From Clostridia bacterium (GTDB taxonomy: Bacteria > Bacillota > Clostridia > UBA1381), in assembly GCA_017621875.1 (NCBI GenBank), contig JAGASE010000020.1, positions 248,001 through 312,000 of the forward strand: a DNA stretch of 64,000 nt, written 5' to 3'. Below are positions 19,436 to 28,906 of this stretch, one piece after another. Below the pieces are notes generated by a model. The model saw nothing but the letters and a program-made list of their open reading frames with translations. It searched no databases and was not told the origin of the DNA. The translations under genes were made by a program, and so were the position numbers. How positions within the stretch are numbered: position 1 is the first letter of the stretch; every line of letters starts with the position of its first letter.

Positions 19436-21119
19436 TTTGCATTCTCTCCTTGATTTTTATTGTTACGGCTGTTCCCTCACCCGGTCTGCTGCTTATTGCA
19501 AGACCGCAGTCTTCGCCGTAAATTAATTTAATTCGTTTATTTACATTATACATTCCAACAGAACCTGCCTTAGGAGATTCCTTTTCAAGATTTTTAACAA
19601 TCTCAAAAAGACGTTCCTCCTCAATCCCGTAGCCATAGTCCCTCACTGTAATGCTGATGTACTCTCCATGCTTTTCAAATTTAATATCAATACGTGCAAG
19701 ACCGTCAAAATCACGGTATGCATGATTTATACAGTTTTCTACAACAGGCTGAATCAACAGCTTTGCAATTTCTGTATCCTCCAAATCCCCGTCAATGCTT
19801 ACGTCAAGCAGAAATTTATTGCCAAACCTTAAATTTAAAAGCTCCACATACTGCCTGATGATTTCAAGCTCGTCCCTTATTAGTACATTCTGCAGCGAAT
19901 TTGTACCGTAACGCAAAATTGAGATTAGCGAGGTAATAGATACCGATATGATATCCAGACCGTTACGCATTGCAATATTTCTTATGCAGCCCAAAGTGTT
20001 ATACAGAAAATGCGGCTTAATCTGCTGCCTTAAATATTCCGCCTCCATTGCCTTGCTCATGGTTTCCTGGCGATAAATATTCTCCTTCATTTCAAGAATA
20101 TCATTATTTCTTTTTTCATTTTCCTGAATAAAGAAGTTTATCGCCCCGATTATTTCCTCACATTCCGTATTATCCGCAATGTCCTCTGAAAGCATATAGC
20201 TTCCGCCTGCCGCTTTCATTGCCCTTATCTCGCGGACCACGGTATCTATAGGACGCAAAAATCCCTTGTACAGCCACATATTGTTTGCAAAAAACAAAAT
20301 TATACATACTATTATGGCAATAAGAATAAATATTCCCATTCGTATACTCAGGTATACTCTATAATTATTCTCATTGCGGAAAATTATAAAGTTTTCTGTT
20401 CCCTCAATAGCTATTGGCTCAACAAATCCGGCTTTATCAAGCACTTCTCCGGCTTCTGCATTATCACTGTTAGACATAACCACATTATTTTCACTGTCGG
20501 TTATGACATAGTCGCAGACCATTTCATTTTCCGAAAAAGCCTTTTCGGCATCAAACACCACGACCACCGTTCCAATACGCTTATCAAAAACAAAGTTGTT
20601 TATATCATTGTCGTATACGGCACAGCTGTAATAAAGATAACTTTCCAAATAATGCCCTATTCCTCCTGTGTAATCCTCGCTCTGCATTATGTCCGTCGGC
20701 AGCATTACCGCCGAAACCGAGGTAGTACCTATTGGATAATTAAGTATTTTTCCGCCGTCATAGAATATGTATATCGCGTCTAAGGTTTTGTCTGTGATGC
20801 TCAGCTTACTTGCAATGCTTCTGATTTGCTCCGACAGAGTTATTCTGCTGTCTGCGTCCTTTGCACGCAAAAACCGCTGTACGATTTCATCATAGCCTAT
20901 ACCTTCTGCTATTTTTCTTGCATTATCCAATTTATATTCGATATTTCTCTGCACCTGGTTCTGCATGTTTTTCTCCTCCTGCTTCACCTTCTGCAGAGAC
21001 GGAAGTATTAAAAACAGGCACACAGATATTATCGCAAGGATAATAACCGTGCAAAAGCCTATTGTTAATACCTCAAATTGTTTTTTTAGACTTTTCTTCT
21101 TATTCATCTTCTTTTTCAT
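19419..21119 (-). CDS. YesM/LytS-type sensor histidine kinase
   Basis: The 566-residue membrane kinase has one transmembrane helix at about 18-40, an extracellular sensor domain (about 41-258) and a second helix (about 260-280). A HAMP-like linker follows, then the His_kinase domain with phospho-acceptor His370 in QQIKPHFLYNTL and an ATPase domain (VVENCINHAY N-box; DYGYGIEEE and GSVGMYNVNKRIKL G-boxes). An alternative start is the Met at residue 5. It overlaps the response regulator end by 20 bases and pairs with it. YesM-type kinases placed beside LplB/YtcP transporters usually sense a sugar or the loaded binding protein; here it likely controls the glycan locus in which it sits. Confidence 0.92.
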   Translation of the reverse strand: MKKKMNKKKSLKKQFEVLTIGFCTVIILAIISVCLFLILPSLQKVKQEEKNMQNQVQRNIEYKLDNARKIAEGIGYDEIVQRFLRAKDADSRITLSEQIRSIASKLSITDKTLDAIYIFYDGGKILNYPIGTTSVSAVMLPTDIMQSEDYTGGIGHYLESYLYYSCAVYDNDINNFVFDKRIGTVVVVFDAEKAFSENEMVCDYVITDSENNVVMSNSDNAEAGEVLDKAGFVEPIAIEGTENFIIFRNENNYRVYLSIRMGIFILIAIIVCIILFFANNMWLYKGFLRPIDTVVREIRAMKAAGGSYMLSEDIADNTECEEIIGAINFFIQENEKRNNDILEMKENIYRQETMSKAMEAEYLRQQIKPHFLYNTLGCIRNIAMRNGLDIISVSITSLISILRYGTNSLQNVLIRDELEIIRQYVELLNLRFGNKFLLDVSIDGDLEDTEIAKLLIQPVVENCINHAYRDFDGLARIDIKFEKHGEYISITVRDYGYGIEEERLFEIVKNLEKESPKAGSVGMYNVNKRIKLIYGEDCGLAISSRPGEGTAVTIKIKERMQNEQKT

Positions 21120-21858
21120 CGGCAGCTGCCTGCATTCTTATCTGGTTAGGAGTTTTGTTGAAGTATTTCTTAAACTTTCTGTTAAAATATGCATAATCAT
21201 CAAAACCCGTCAGCAATGCAATCTCTTTAATTTCCAGTGCTCTGTCATTCAGCATTATAAGAGCGTTCTCCATTCTGATTTTTGTCAGCAGCTTAGAAAA
21301 GCCCATATTATAATACTTCTGACAAAGCTGAGTGCAGTAGCTTTTACTGATATGAAACATATCCGTTATATCGCTCATACGTATCTGATTCATATAATTA
21401 TCCTGCAGATATTCGATAAGAATTTTAAAATTCTCATTCATGCCGTTGATTTTAGGCAGACAGTAATGCTTTTTTTCAAATGCAGCCTTTTCAAAATACT
21501 TGCGTATTTTTATAACAACACCTTCAACGATTTCCTTTGTGAGCGGCTTTAACAAATAGTCAAATACGCCGATATGAAGTGCCTGGAGTGCATATGAAAA
21601 TTCATCATATGCACTTACCATTACAAACAGACTGTCTACATTAGCACTTAAGGCACGCTCTGCAAGCTGCAGCCCTGTAGTATTGTTCATTTTAATATCG
21701 GTAAAAACTACATCTACATGGTTGTTTTTAATATACTCCCATGCTTTATCTGCTGTATTGTATTCTCCGACTACACAAAAATCGTCATATTCGCTAAGGA
21801 AGAATCTCATATCGTCAATTGCCCATGACTCATCATCAATTAAAACAACCTTTAAAAT
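21100..21858 (-). CDS. YesN-type response regulator with AraC DNA-binding domain, probable ATT start
   Basis: The receiver domain has the acidic pair Asp8-Asp9 (LIDDES), phospho-acceptor Asp54 in VVFTDIKM and Lys104 in YLLKPL. The C-terminal two-helix-turn-helix AraC domain (about 150-250) ends in YFNRKFKKYFNKTPNQIR. The first ATG (21810) would remove the first beta strand and both acidic residues. The reading frame continues upstream to an ATT at 21858, with GGAGGGG eight bases before it, giving a perfect receiver start (x-LKVVLIDDE). No ATG, GTG or TTG exists between the upstream in-frame stop and 21810. I therefore place the start at ATT, one base after the previous gene's stop; an ATG to ATT mutation or sequencing error is the alternative. 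Confidence 0.85.
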   Translation of the reverse strand: MLKVVLIDDESWAIDDMRFFLSEYDDFCVVGEYNTADKAWEYIKNNHVDVVFTDIKMNNTTGLQLAERALSANVDSLFVMVSAYDEFSYALQALHIGVFDYLLKPLTKEIVEGVVIKIRKYFEKAAFEKKHYCLPKINGMNENFKILIEYLQDNYMNQIRMSDITDMFHISKSYCTQLCQKYYNMGFSKLLTKIRMENALIMLNDRALEIKEIALLTGFDDYAYFNRKFKKYFNKTPNQIRMQAAADEKEDE

Positions 21859-21859
21859 T

Positions 21860-24800
21860 TTACTCCCCTCCCTTAAGCAGCGGCTTTATATTTTTGTCCC
21901 ATACAAATTCTTTATATTCAGTAAATTCATTTGGTGTATCAACTTCATACTGAACACTGCAGGAGGCACCTCCTGCTGCTGTAAACGGCTTAACGCACAC
22001 ATCTATAAGCTCATAATCCTTATAGAACGCCGCTATAACATTTCCGGAAATTTCTCCGGCGGAAAGATTTATAAGATTTGTAATTCCCGTAACGGTTCCT
22101 GAAAACTGCTCCTTTGAAATCTCCTGCTGGCTTTCGGTTCCGTAATTGGTATAATACACCTTACTCTCCTGTTCAAGACCGCTGTAAATATTTACTGCAA
22201 GCACTCCCAAAGCTTCTCCGAAGGTGGTCGCAGCACCTGATAAAACAACTGTACATTCACCCTCCGAAAGCTTTGGAAGACCTATCAAAACCGCATTTTC
22301 GCCGATTTTTTCCAATGTAAGTGCCTCAGCTGTTTCAACACACACAGCCGCAGCTTTACTTATATCTATACTTTCCTCAAAGCTTAATAATATTCCGTCA
22401 CAGATATCATCGGTTATATGATTTTCCTTCGTATACTGTGTATTTATTTTTCGCATAGATATATCATCTAACAGATAGCTTTCGCCGTAAATCGTATTCT
22501 CTATGCACAATGTAAGCCCGGAAACAGGCTTGGATTCATTTATATGAAGTTCTCCCGTTAACCTCGCAAACGCCTTGTTATAGAATTTATCCAAAACAAG
22601 CTCGTTACTTCTCTTTTCCACGCCGTCGGCTGTGTAGGAAAGATATGCTTTAAGACTTCCCGAGCCTGTATCGGAATAAGGAAGCTTTGCACCACATTCA
22701 AATGTATAAGAAGCATTTGAAGCTGTCTCGGAAATTGCCTGCTCCACTACGCCGTTTCCTGTTACCAAAAGTGCTGATGCACCGCGGTTAAAGTCATCAT
22801 GTGTAATTTCAGCACTGCAGTTTCTAACGGAATACTCCTCCGCTCCTGCCTCAAAGCTGCCGTTTGTTACAAGGTCATCGCCCAGAGTAAAGAGTCCTTC
22901 AGTAACCAAGCCGATACTCTCTATCATAAATTCATGTCCCTGCGTAACCGGGATTCTTAAATAAAGCGACACCAGATTTCCTGTCCAGTTCTCGTCACCG
23001 TCCATATAAACGACATGTTCACTGATTATGTCCTTGTTCCAGTCAGCTTCAAAATCCACAAAATTATTATACCAGCTTTTTTCATCATCAACAGCCGTCT
23101 TGAAGTAGACGCCGCCTTCGTCGATATATGTATTGCCCTTTATATAAACTGCTTTAATATCGGACAGTTCTATATCCATACTAAAATCTTCAATACATAT
23201 AAGCGACTGCGTTTCTTTTACAGTTCCCTTCAAAAGCCCATCTTCAATCCTGAAGTTATCTACTCTCACACTGCTTATTTTTGAGCTGTCATCATATTGA
23301 ACAGCACCACTGCTCATCTCTTCATCAGTAAAATCCCACAATTTAATTATATGTCCCTTTTTATTGTCACTTTCAACATTACTTCCGCTTCTTCTGCGTC
23401 TGTCCTGCTGATAAAGCTTCGTTATACGGCTAAGCTGCTCCTCGTCCGGAATAACATCGCTATGACTGTCCTCGCCCACAAACACATCTCTAAATGCATC
23501 AAGATAAGCAAATCCAAAGGTTTTTGTCGGCATAATAAAATGTCCCTCGCCGTACTCATTCCAGTTATCTATAATAAGCATCTTTGTGCCTTCCGAGGAC
23601 ATTTTTGTGAAATCCCAGTCGGTAAGTAACTCATTTTTGAGCGTTTTTGCCAGCTCGCGGAAGGTTGCAGGGGATGTGTAAACATCAGCCGGTCCGTCCC
23701 ATGCCTCCTGATTCTGACGCACTGCTAAAATTGGGATATTGGTGTCCCTTTCCTCTTGGGGATACCTTGTTGCCAGAGCGTCTGCCGACTTGTGCATATA
23801 TCCATAGGTGAACTTACCTGCCACGCTGCCTGTATCCATAAGTGCATCATCTGCATTATATACGAATACCTTAACTCCGCCGAGTCCTGCCTTTTCGCAC
23901 TCACTATTTAAATAGTCAAGCTGCTCCTTAACAGCTGCAGCCTGTTCATCAGCTGTTTCTGCATCACCGCTCAGATATGTCATAAGCTCCTTGCCTGAGA
24001 AGATGTAAAGCACAGGCTTTCCGTCAATTTTAGTATACCTCGGATCCTTGAAATAATGCTCAATCCAGAAAGGAACATACTCGTTTTGGAATATATTCTC
24101 CAGAGTATCTCTTCTTTCAACATACTGTGAGCCTGTATTTGTCCACATTATTGAGTAATCGAGCATATCAGAATATTCCGCGTCCTTATAAGCATTAATG
24201 CTGTTATTTCTTGCCGAAACGTCACTGTCATACCAGCAGAAAATCTGACTGTTTATTCCATGCTCAACCATATATTTGATTTCCCAGTCCGAAACCTCGG
24301 GATTCCCCTCATCATAGAAGCCGATTACAGGAGACCTTTCATCAAAGCCGCTGATTGTGTCCCAGCCTCTTCCTCCAGACTCCGTCCAAAGTCCGCAGGA
24401 TAGAATTGAGGTGTAATATTCGGTTTTAACCGGATTCGGCTCCGGCACATAATTATCCGGCTTTATATATTTTTTAACTTTGACATCATCAATAGTTAAA
24501 CTTGCAGTTGAATTATTGCCGAAAATAACACCGGCAAGGTCAAAGCTGCTTACCGAAACAGTTGCTTTTTTCATGTGGTTTATGTAAATATCAGCCTCGC
24601 CGTCAGCCATGCGGTAAATTACCTTTGCGTTATACCATACGTTTGGAAGATATTCGGAGACCACTGTTCCGTCCGAGGCTGTTATATTTCCGTCTGCATC
24701 AAGAGACAGAGACATAATTTTACTCTTAACAGGTGACAAATCTACATCATTTCCCCATATATCCTTAATGCCAACGATATCAACATACGCAATATTCGTA

Positions 24801-26998
24801 CTCTCCGGCAGAGTAATCGTGATTTCATTACCGTCCTTAGCGACTGTATAGCCTTTAACAACCTCGCCGTTAACCCTCAGAATGTTATCCATGCAAGCTG
24901 AAACATCAACAAATTCTGTATTGAAAACAAGCTTAACTGTGTCTGTCGTATCATCTGAATATTCCACCGAGTTCAGATTTGTTTTTATCCTTGTTGCCGG
25001 AAGCTTATACATTTCAATCTGGTCAAGCCAGACACATCCATCCTCGGGAAGAGTGTAAGCACCGCCACTGCCAAGTCCAACCCAAGGCCACAAAAGATAA
25101 ACGTTGCCGCCGTTTTCCGATAAGCCCTCAAACTCTGCCGTAACAGGAATAGATACTCTCTGCCAATCGGTTGTGTCCTTAATTGATACAGCTTGAGTGA
25201 AGGTCACATTTTCTCCGCCGTTTACAAGTCTTGTAACCAATCTGAGCGTAACCAGATTTTCGGTTACAAGCTCATTCTTTTTCATCCAGAAGCTAATCGC
25301 ATAATCCTGCTTATTCGAGCCTGCTGTTGTATTGTAGATATCCTTGACTATCATATTATAGCCCTTGGAGTCAACATTCTGGATTCTGAGAGAAGCATCT
25401 CCATCATGTATAAACTCCGGATCCGTCTCGACAACTGATTCTTTATATCCGTTATATCCGCTTGCCGGTGCAGTTGTATTACACGCATAAAATTCCTCCG
25501 GCAACATACTTTCGGTAAAGCTTTCATCAAGAGTCCGATTAAGGCTGATTTCATCAAGCCACACATTTCCTGACAAAGTGCAGTTCGGACCGTTGTTCAG
25601 TCTTACCGAAACACGCAGTTCCGTAACTACCGCTCCCTCCGGTGCCTTTGCCAATGCATTGCTTACAGAAACAACATAGCTCGGATAATACCACTCCTCG
25701 CTGTCTGATTCAAATGCATTTGCTATAGAATAAACAGTTTCTTTTTTCCCTGTTGTGCCATCTTCTGCAGTATAGTTTGCAGTAAGATATATTCTGTAGC
25801 CGGTTATCGTCTCTGCCGTTGAGCCTGTTGCAACACTGGTTATCGATGCATCCGCACTCTTTCTGATAGCATATGACAGCTTCAGGTTATCTCCCAGCGA
25901 TGCAAGCTCCTCCTGTCCAATGGTGTATCCAAAAAGCTCCCAATGTTTGCTTGCAGACAGCTTAACTGCCGCATTTCCGTCAGCACCACCTGTCGCATCA
26001 ACCTCCTCGGCAAAGCCGCTGCCGATATCGCCATCACCGTTATAATACTCATCCGGTAAAATGTTCTCAAGATATGTATCAGCCGCTTCCGGCTCTGCTT
26101 CACCTGTTAGTGCTATAAGCTCCGTATCGCAAAACGCATCGGTTTTAAAACGATATTCTATAGCAAAGCTGTCTTCGTCTTCCATAGGCACGCCGCTCAC
26201 ATTCTTCTGCGTATAAGAATTTGACGGCAGCACAACGGCACCATCTTCAATTTTAGTATTCAAGGAGCTTGTCCAGCTATCATTTACCGTTTCATTATCA
26301 AAGCAGTCGTTTATAATATAGCCGCTACTCAGAGATGATTTTATGATATTAATTCTTCCTGTAGCCGACTTTCCCGACGTAAACTTTGCGTAGCAAACAG
26401 TTCTTCCTGATGCTATTTTCCAGACTTCTCCTACTGCATCGCCGTTTCTCCAGACCTCAATAGTGCCGTCTGTCAAGTTAATTTCAGAGGAAATCTTTAT
26501 AACCTCATTGGCAGAGTATGTACCTAAGCTTTTTTTGCCGCCTGATGTTTGGCAATAAAGCTTACCGCCATTTAATTCAAACGAAGCAATACGTCCTGTT
26601 TCGTCCTCGAGCGTAGCATAGAAAAGCGAACTTATGCTCGCACTTTCCACCTTTACAGTAAATTCCCATTTGACTGCACTCCCTGATACCGGGGACAACT
26701 TTTTCTGCATCGTAACGCTCTCCGAAGTGCTTGTATCAACCAGCCAAAAGCCACCGTAGGTATTTCTGCCCGTAACGTAGCCTCCGCCGCTTACGTCCCA
26801 GCCGGAGGCATTCGTCATCTCCTCGTCCGGGAGCGGCTGAGATGAACCAAACGTGTCATTCATATATATAGCGGGATCTTTATATGGATCTTCCAATTCT
26901 GTATCAGCTGTGCTGATTTCTGCAAAAGCTATAGTTGTAAACATCATACTCAAACAAATTATCCAAGATATAATCCTTTGAATATTTTTCTTTTTCAT
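21860..26998 (-). CDS. Large secreted GH99-like (WbsX-type) protein with binding modules
   Basis: The start is ATG 26998 (AGGTGG site upstream; the GTG at 27010 is part of that site), giving 1712 residues. A signal peptide ends near IAFA-EI (residue ~28). Two concanavalin-like domains follow, then a binding module starting near 313 (ILPDEYYNGDGDIGSGF) and another near 496 (MLPEEFYACNT), an Ig-like domain with IKDIWGND (about 670-765) and a further LamG-like piece. The GH99-like barrel spans about 860-1220 with GFYDEGNPEVSDWEIKYM and IDNWNEYGEGHFIMP (near 1145). More beta modules and a C-terminal tail (EYKEFVWDKNIKPLL) complete it. It lies 19 bases after the YtcP-like permease and is followed directly by the response regulator. 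Its role is predicted extracellular glycan cleavage; linkage unknown. Confidence 0.83.
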   Translation of the reverse strand: MKKKNIQRIISWIICLSMMFTTIAFAEISTADTELEDPYKDPAIYMNDTFGSSQPLPDEEMTNASGWDVSGGGYVTGRNTYGGFWLVDTSTSESVTMQKKLSPVSGSAVKWEFTVKVESASISSLFYATLEDETGRIASFELNGGKLYCQTSGGKKSLGTYSANEVIKISSEINLTDGTIEVWRNGDAVGEVWKIASGRTVCYAKFTSGKSATGRINIIKSSLSSGYIINDCFDNETVNDSWTSSLNTKIEDGAVVLPSNSYTQKNVSGVPMEDEDSFAIEYRFKTDAFCDTELIALTGEAEPEAADTYLENILPDEYYNGDGDIGSGFAEEVDATGGADGNAAVKLSASKHWELFGYTIGQEELASLGDNLKLSYAIRKSADASITSVATGSTAETITGYRIYLTANYTAEDGTTGKKETVYSIANAFESDSEEWYYPSYVVSVSNALAKAPEGAVVTELRVSVRLNNGPNCTLSGNVWLDEISLNRTLDESFTESMLPEEFYACNTTAPASGYNGYKESVVETDPEFIHDGDASLRIQNVDSKGYNMIVKDIYNTTAGSNKQDYAISFWMKKNELVTENLVTLRLVTRLVNGGENVTFTQAVSIKDTTDWQRVSIPVTAEFEGLSENGGNVYLLWPWVGLGSGGAYTLPEDGCVWLDQIEMYKLPATRIKTNLNSVEYSDDTTDTVKLVFNTEFVDVSACMDNILRVNGEVVKGYTVAKDGNEITITLPESTNIAYVDIVGIKDIWGNDVDLSPVKSKIMSLSLDADGNITASDGTVVSEYLPNVWYNAKVIYRMADGEADIYINHMKKATVSVSSFDLAGVIFGNNSTASLTIDDVKVKKYIKPDNYVPEPNPVKTEYYTSILSCGLWTESGGRGWDTISGFDERSPVIGFYDEGNPEVSDWEIKYMVEHGINSQIFCWYDSDVSARNNSINAYKDAEYSDMLDYSIMWTNTGSQYVERRDTLENIFQNEYVPFWIEHYFKDPRYTKIDGKPVLYIFSGKELMTYLSGDAETADEQAAAVKEQLDYLNSECEKAGLGGVKVFVYNADDALMDTGSVAGKFTYGYMHKSADALATRYPQEERDTNIPILAVRQNQEAWDGPADVYTSPATFRELAKTLKNELLTDWDFTKMSSEGTKMLIIDNWNEYGEGHFIMPTKTFGFAYLDAFRDVFVGEDSHSDVIPDEEQLSRITKLYQQDRRRRSGSNVESDNKKGHIIKLWDFTDEEMSSGAVQYDDSSKISSVRVDNFRIEDGLLKGTVKETQSLICIEDFSMDIELSDIKAVYIKGNTYIDEGGVYFKTAVDDEKSWYNNFVDFEADWNKDIISEHVVYMDGDENWTGNLVSLYLRIPVTQGHEFMIESIGLVTEGLFTLGDDLVTNGSFEAGAEEYSVRNCSAEITHDDFNRGASALLVTGNGVVEQAISETASNASYTFECGAKLPYSDTGSGSLKAYLSYTADGVEKRSNELVLDKFYNKAFARLTGELHINESKPVSGLTLCIENTIYGESYLLDDISMRKINTQYTKENHITDDICDGILLSFEESIDISKAAAVCVETAEALTLEKIGENAVLIGLPKLSEGECTVVLSGAATTFGEALGVLAVNIYSGLEQESKVYYTNYGTESQQEISKEQFSGTVTGITNLINLSAGEISGNVIAAFYKDYELIDVCVKPFTAAGGASCSVQYEVDTPNEFTEYKEFVWDKNIKPLLKGGE

Positions 26999-27017
26999 AT
27001 CTATGACCACCTATCAA

Positions 27018-27908
27018 TTATCCTTTTACTGCTCCTGCAGTCAAACCACCGATAAAATATTTCTGTGCAAAGGGATACGCAAGCATAATCGGAATTGTCG
27101 CCGTCATAACGCACGCCATACGCACCGCCTCCGAATGTACAACCTTTTGTCCGTCAGCAGCCATTTGGTCTGATGTCATAACATTTTTTGCAGCCTGCTG
27201 CAGGTCTCTTAAAATAGTAGCAAGCGGCATTTTGTTTGCACTTCGCATATAAATCATACCGCTGTACCATGAGTTCCAGCTTGCCACAAAGCTGTTAAGT
27301 GCCGTAACCGCAATAAACGGCAGTACCAGTGGGAATATAATTTGCCATACTATTCTAACCTCGCTTGCACCATCAATTTTTGCCGACTCCTCAAGCTCTA
27401 CGGGTACAGAACGGAAAAATCTCGCCATGTAAAGAGCGCTGCTCCAACCAAAACAGCCGGGCAAAATCAGTGCCAGCTGGTTATTTATAAGGTGCAGCTT
27501 CTGCATAAGAATGTAGCTGGGAATAAGTCCTCCGGGAATTATGGAAGGTATAAGTACAAACACCCAAAATACTTTCTGACCCGGAAATTTCTTCGTAAAT
27601 ATGTACGCTCCGATTACCGTAAGAATTACATTAAGTGCAGCATGTGAAACACTTATTATAAATGAGTTTACAAATCCTCTCGGAATCAGCGACTCTGTAA
27701 ACACATACTCATATGCCGAAAGGTCAAGCCTTTTTGGAATAATCATCGTTGGATTAAGAAGCAAATCCGCCTGTGGCACTATTGACACCAAAAATGAATT
27801 CCAAAACGGATAAACCATCGTAAACATACCTATAGTCAGAATAAGAGCCAGTACTACGTCAAAAAATGTTACACGGTCTAAAAATGATTTGTCTTTTCTT
27901 TTACTCAT
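27018..27908 (-). CDS. Carbohydrate ABC transporter permease, YtcP/LplC type
   Basis: The 296-residue inner-membrane protein has about six hydrophobic helices. The EAA loop reads ELEESAKIDGASEVRIVWQIIFPLVLP (near 180), where the permease contacts the ATPase. It ends in the YFIGGLTAGAVKG tail typical of this subfamily. The start overlaps the stop of the LplB-like gene by four bases (ATGA). Together with the LplB-like permease and the lipoprotein at 38931 it forms an importer for complex oligosaccharides. No ATPase gene is nearby. Confidence 0.95.
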   Translation of the reverse strand: MSKRKDKSFLDRVTFFDVVLALILTIGMFTMVYPFWNSFLVSIVPQADLLLNPTMIIPKRLDLSAYEYVFTESLIPRGFVNSFIISVSHAALNVILTVIGAYIFTKKFPGQKVFWVFVLIPSIIPGGLIPSYILMQKLHLINNQLALILPGCFGWSSALYMARFFRSVPVELEESAKIDGASEVRIVWQIIFPLVLPFIAVTALNSFVASWNSWYSGMIYMRSANKMPLATILRDLQQAAKNVMTSDQMAADGQKVVHSEAVRMACVMTATIPIMLAYPFAQKYFIGGLTAGAVKG

Positions 27909-28861
27909 CCTCTTACTCCTCCTTCAAACATTCCTGTTCCTCCCAGCCTCTTCTGCAGTGCATTAAACGAGAACATCAGTATGCATGAAACAACCGAGTT
28001 TGTAAAACCAACGGCAGTTGAATATCCGTAAGACGGTTCCTGCATAAACGAAATCCTGTAAAGATATGTATCAATTGTATCAGCAACCTCATACAGTGTA
28101 GAATTATACAGATTAAATATCTGCTCGAAGTTACCGCTAAGCAGTCCTCCGAAAGCCATAATGAATCCAAGACTGAATATCGGTGCAATTTCCGGAATTG
28201 TTACATACCAGATTCTCTGTATTCTGCTGGCTCCATCAAGTGCAGATGCCTCATATAAGTTTTTATCAATCGCAGTTATAATCGCAATATACATAATTGA
28301 TGACCATCCTGCAGACTTCCAAACACCTGTTACCAAAAGGAATATTCTAAATGTTCCGGGATTGGTTAAAAGATTTTGGTCCTCAAAGCCCAACGCATTC
28401 AGTGCCGCATTTACTATTCCCTCTGAGCCGAACATACTATAGATAATACCCGACAGAATAACCCAGTTAAGGAAATGCGGGAAGGTATAGGTTACCTGCA
28501 GCACTCTTTTATATTTTGTCATTCTAAGCTCGCTGAAAAGTATCGCGAGGATCGGAGGCCAGAGACAGCCTCCGAACAGATTGATAAGAGATATGGTTAC
28601 AGTATTTTTAAGTGCATTTAAGAAACCAGCCTCTGTAAACATTCGCCTAAAGTTTGCAAGTCCTATCCATTCACTTCCCCATATTCCCTTGCTTGCATTA
28701 TATTCCTTAAATGCAAGCTGTGCACCGTAAAGCGGAAAATAGGAAAATATTATTACATACGCAACAATAGGTATTAACAAAATGTATATGTACTTGTATT
28801 TATATAACGCAAGTCCTATTCTGCTCTTTAAGCTGTCCTTTTCTAAATTTTTGCTCTTCAT
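27905..28861 (-). CDS. Carbohydrate ABC transporter permease, LplB/YteP type
   Basis: The 318-residue permease has about six transmembrane helices starting near residue 25 and PLYGAQLAFKEYN, characteristic of LplB proteins. The EAA loop LYEASALDGASRIQRIWYVTIPEIAP lies near 210. Its start has GGAGGCG eleven bases upstream, 45 bases after the 868-residue SLH gene. It forms the heterodimeric channel with the downstream YtcP-like permease. Confidence 0.95.
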   Translation of the reverse strand: MKSKNLEKDSLKSRIGLALYKYKYIYILLIPIVAYVIIFSYFPLYGAQLAFKEYNASKGIWGSEWIGLANFRRMFTEAGFLNALKNTVTISLINLFGGCLWPPILAILFSELRMTKYKRVLQVTYTFPHFLNWVILSGIIYSMFGSEGIVNAALNALGFEDQNLLTNPGTFRIFLLVTGVWKSAGWSSIMYIAIITAIDKNLYEASALDGASRIQRIWYVTIPEIAPIFSLGFIMAFGGLLSGNFEQIFNLYNSTLYEVADTIDTYLYRISFMQEPSYGYSTAVGFTNSVVSCILMFSFNALQKRLGGTGMFEGGVRG

Positions 28862-28906
28862 TATATTAGTTTCGCCTCCAAAAATCAGATTTTATCAAAA
28901 GAGCTG

